Positions 61,948 through 64,000 of a stretch of 64,000 bases of DNA are shown one piece after another (the stretch's first letter is position 1; every line of letters starts with the position of its first letter). The stretch spans positions 39,828-103,827 of the forward strand of contig NZ_JAAZUI010000011.1 in NCBI RefSeq assembly GCF_012524075.1, read 5' to 3'. Both the position numbers and the translations under genes were made by a program. Source of the DNA: Lutibacter sp. B1 (GTDB taxonomy: Bacteria > Bacteroidota > Bacteroidia > Flavobacteriales > Flavobacteriaceae). The notes under the pieces are model-generated. The model saw only the letters and a list, made by a program, of their open reading frames with translations. It ran no database searches and had not been told where the DNA came from.

Positions 61948-63639
61948 ATGAACAAGCAATTAATAGAATGCGTTCCAAACATAAGTGAAGGGCGTGATTC
62001 TCATAAAATAAATGAAATAGCCAAAGTTGTTGAAACTGTTGAAGGGATAAAATTATTGGATATTGATCCCGGAAAAGCCACTAACAGAACTGTAATTACT
62101 TTTGTTGGTGAACCTGAAAATGTGATTGAAGCTGCTTTCAGATTGATTAAAAAAGCTGCTGAATTAATTGACATGAGCAAGCATTTTGGTGAACATCCTC
62201 GTTTTGGAGCCACTGATGTTTGTCCGTTAGTGCCTATTTCTAATATTACTTTGGAAGAAACTGCCGTTTATGCTCATAAATTGGGTGAACGTGTTGGGAA
62301 AGAACTGGGTATTCCGGGTTATTTTTACGAAAAAGCCGCCAAAGAAGATAAAAGAAAAAATTTAGCCAGTTGCCGTGCCGGAGAATATGAAGGTTTGAAA
62401 GAAAAACTAATCAACCCATTATGGAAACCCGATTTTGGTTCGGCAGAATTCAATCAAAGTGTTGCAAAAACAGGAGCAATTGCTATATCGGCACGTGATT
62501 TTTTAATTGCATATAACATCAATTTAAATACAACTTCAACTCGTAGAGCAAATGCTATTGCTTTTGATATAAGAGAAGCCGGAAGAATTTTACGAGAAGG
62601 AAATCCTGCAACGGGAAAAATCGTTATAGACGAAAAAGGAGAACCTATACGTATTCCCGGTAAACTAAAAGCTGTAAAAGGTATTGGTTGGTATATTGAA
62701 GAATATGGTATTGCTCAAATTTCATATAACTTAACCAATATCAGCATTACTCCTATGCACATTGCTTTTGATGAAACTGTAAATGCGGCTGCTGAAAGAG
62801 GATTACGCGTTACAGGTTCCGAATTAATTGGACTAATTCCTCTAAAAGCTATGTTAGATGCCGGTGATTATTTTTTGCGAAAACAAGAACGTTCTTTAGG
62901 AATTTCAGAAGAAGAAAAAATTAAAATTGCCGTTAAATCTTTAGGCTTAGATGATTTAAAACCTTTTAATCCGAAGGAAAAAATAATTGAATATATGTTA
63001 GAAGGAGATGCTAAAAAATTAATTGATTTAACTGTTAATGATTTTGCTGAAGAAACTGCTTCAGAGTCTATGGCTCCGGGTGGTGGTTCAATTTCAGCTT
63101 ATGTGGGTGCATTAGGAGTTTCTTTAGGAACTATGGTCGCAAATTTATCAGCTCACAAAGCAGGCTGGGACGATAAATGGGAATTTTATTCAAAATGGGC
63201 AGAAAAAGGTCAGGCTTATAAAAATAAATTGCTGTTTTTAGTTGATGAAGACACCAATGCTTTCAATAAAATTATAGATGGTTTTAGAATGCCAAAAAGT
63301 ACTGAAGAAGAAAAAAAAGCAAGAAAAACAGCTGTTGAAAATGCTACAAAATATGCTACTGAAATTCCATTTCAAGTTATGGAAACAGCTTTTAATTCTA
63401 TGGAAGTAATGCAGGCTATGTTAAAAGAAGGCTTACAGTCTTCTTTATCCGATGCCGGTGTAGGTGTTTTGTGTGCTAAAACCGCTGTTACGGGAGCTTA
63501 TTTTAATGTTAAAATCAACGCTAAAGATATTAAAGATCGTGTTTTTGCTGATGCCATTTTAGAAAAAGCACAAACAATTTATGAAAAAGCAGTTGCTATT
63601 GAAAATGAAACAATTTCTTATATAAATTCGAAAATGTAA
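61948..63639 (+). CDS. ftcD: Glutamate formimidoyltransferase / formimidoyltetrahydrofolate cyclodeaminase
   Basis: 563 residues, a natural fusion. The formiminotransferase half is about 1-325: IECVPNISEGRDSHKINEIA, GATDVCPLVPI, HKLGERVGKELGIPGYFYEK and GYF. The cyclodeaminase half is about 360-560: DFAEETASESMAPGGGSISA, YVGALGVSLGTMVANLSAHK and SDAGVGVLCAKTAV. The enzyme passes the formimino group of histidine-derived formiminoglutamate to tetrahydrofolate, then deaminates it. Single gene here; other histidine-degradation genes are not in the window. It is divergent from the polysaccharide operon. Confidence 0.95.
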   Translation: MNKQLIECVPNISEGRDSHKINEIAKVVETVEGIKLLDIDPGKATNRTVITFVGEPENVIEAAFRLIKKAAELIDMSKHFGEHPRFGATDVCPLVPISNITLEETAVYAHKLGERVGKELGIPGYFYEKAAKEDKRKNLASCRAGEYEGLKEKLINPLWKPDFGSAEFNQSVAKTGAIAISARDFLIAYNINLNTTSTRRANAIAFDIREAGRILREGNPATGKIVIDEKGEPIRIPGKLKAVKGIGWYIEEYGIAQISYNLTNISITPMHIAFDETVNAAAERGLRVTGSELIGLIPLKAMLDAGDYFLRKQERSLGISEEEKIKIAVKSLGLDDLKPFNPKEKIIEYMLEGDAKKLIDLTVNDFAEETASESMAPGGGSISAYVGALGVSLGTMVANLSAHKAGWDDKWEFYSKWAEKGQAYKNKLLFLVDEDTNAFNKIIDGFRMPKSTEEEKKARKTAVENATKYATEIPFQVMETAFNSMEVMQAMLKEGLQSSLSDAGVGVLCAKTAVTGAYFNVKINAKDIKDRVFADAILEKAQTIYEKAVAIENETISYINSKM

Positions 63640-63663
63640 ATACAAATTTATCATTAAAAGAAA

Positions 63664-63722
63664 TCTGTAACGAAGTAATCCGTTTAAAAGAATAAGATTG
63701 CTTCGCTTCGCTCGCAATGACA
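63664..63722 (-). repeat. Dispersed-repeat-like segment, inverted copy
   Basis: On the minus strand it begins tgtcattgcgagcgaagcga agcaatc. This is the short TGTCATTGCGAG...AGCAATC repeat, seen again in opposite orientation at 63957-64000. It continues to gaagtaatc...ctgtaacg. Confidence 0.6.
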
Positions 63723-63728
63723 GTTTAA

Positions 63729-63765
63729 TTGTTATCTTGAACATAGTGAGATATCTTTTTTATTA
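63729..63765 (+). repeat. Degenerate short intergenic repeat
   Basis: ttgttatcttgaacatagtg agatatct resembles a common Bacteroidota repeat of GTCATCCTGAAC...GGATCT form. One degenerate copy only. Confidence 0.35.
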
Positions 63766-63799
63766 ATATTTTGAGAGATTCAATTCTTTTACATATTCA

Positions 63800-63960
63800 T
63801 TTCTTTGCTTGTCCAAAGAAACGAATCAAAAAAAAGCCCCCTTATTTTAGGAATTTCTTTCTGCTGAAAGAAACGCTTGTTAAACACAGCGGAATGCTTT
63901 GCATTCCTGAATTTCTGTGTTTACCTTCGCTATTCTGAAAATAAGGTTAGTTTTTTCGTC
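63800..63960. repeat. Structured repeat element with three-way-junction fold (63840-63946)
   Basis: Nested inverted repeats: outer ccttatttt / aaaataagg (63840-63848 / 63938-63946); branch 1 tttctttc / gaaagaaa (63854-63861 / 63866-63873, four-base loop). Branch 2 is taaacacag / ctgtgttta (63881-63889 / 63915-63923), capped by ggaatgc / gcattcc (63891-63897 / 63901-63907). All stems are perfect. There is no open reading frame of note. From 63640 to 64000 I see only this and flanking repeats. Confidence 0.65.
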
Positions 63961-64000
63961 ATTACGAGGAGCAATAGCGACGAAGTAATCTGTTACTTTA
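63957..64000 (+). repeat. Dispersed-repeat-like segment, direct copy (cut by right edge)
   Basis: cgtcattacgaggagcaata gcgacgaagtaatctg is similar to the minus-strand reading of 63664-63722. The pair lies in inverted orientation around the structured element. Confidence 0.55.

Noticed and set aside
1..64000. tRNA, rRNA, CRISPR arrays, transposases, restriction or antiphage systems
   Set aside because: Looked for in gaps and among proteins on both strands; nothing with convincing features was found.

Overview
The window comes from a low-GC marine-type or host-associated member of the Bacteroidota, most probably class Flavobacteriia. The evidence is the PorX regulator of the type IX secretion system, two SusC/Oar-type TonB-dependent receptors with carboxypeptidase-like N-terminal domains, flavobacterial -7 boxes of the TAnnTTTG type, a fused formiminotransferase-cyclodeaminase, and the gene order kdsD-tatC-ahpD-like-lptB. 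No tRNA, rRNA, CRISPR array, complete insertion sequence or restriction system was seen.

Layout. Positions 1-28856 are a housekeeping segment of short operons on both strands. It holds lpxD (cut by the left edge), an HD phosphohydrolase, porX, tsaE, an alanine dehydrogenase, a TrmH-type methyltransferase, a sirtuin and a large Oar-like receptor. These are followed by rpsF-rpsR-rplI, a second TonB receptor, priA, a di-haem cytochrome c peroxidase lipoprotein and a tyrosine/asparagine-rich exported protein behind a sigma-54-like promoter. Then come an RlmL-like methyltransferase, a SAM methyltransferase, a ZIP transporter, recQ, the kdsD-tatC-ahpD-lptB operon, pssA, and a DUF4105 (Lnb-type) membrane protein.

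Positions 28836-61826 are one run of about 32 minus-strand genes making and exporting a surface polysaccharide. The 5' (right) end encodes a UDP-glucuronate epimerase and the ABC exporter Wzm/Wzt. The 3' (left) end encodes the membrane sugar-phosphate transferase that starts the chain. Between them lie about fourteen GT2 and GT4 glycosyltransferases, a neuA-neuB-neuC nonulosonic (sialic-type) acid cassette with a methyltransferase-like gene embedded in it, and wecB. The same stretch also holds a pyruvyltransferase-like gene, a sulfotransferase, a WbsX-like protein, a CapK-like adenylate-forming enzyme and an O-antigen ligase/polymerase-like protein. Genes overlap by 1, 4 or 8 bases almost throughout, so the locus looks like one translationally coupled transcription unit. 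Two genes in it are disrupted: a methyltransferase split at an A8 run and a four-helix-bundle pseudogene between wzt and wzm. The acidic and charged sugars implied (sialic-type acid, pyruvyl, sulfate, uronate) suggest a strongly anionic coat.

Positions 61948-63639 hold the histidine-degradation enzyme FTCD. The last 361 bases carry no gene, only dispersed-repeat-like DNA, including a 107-base element that can fold into a three-way junction.

All functional names are from reading motifs by eye. Glycosyltransferase acceptors and linkages cannot be deduced.
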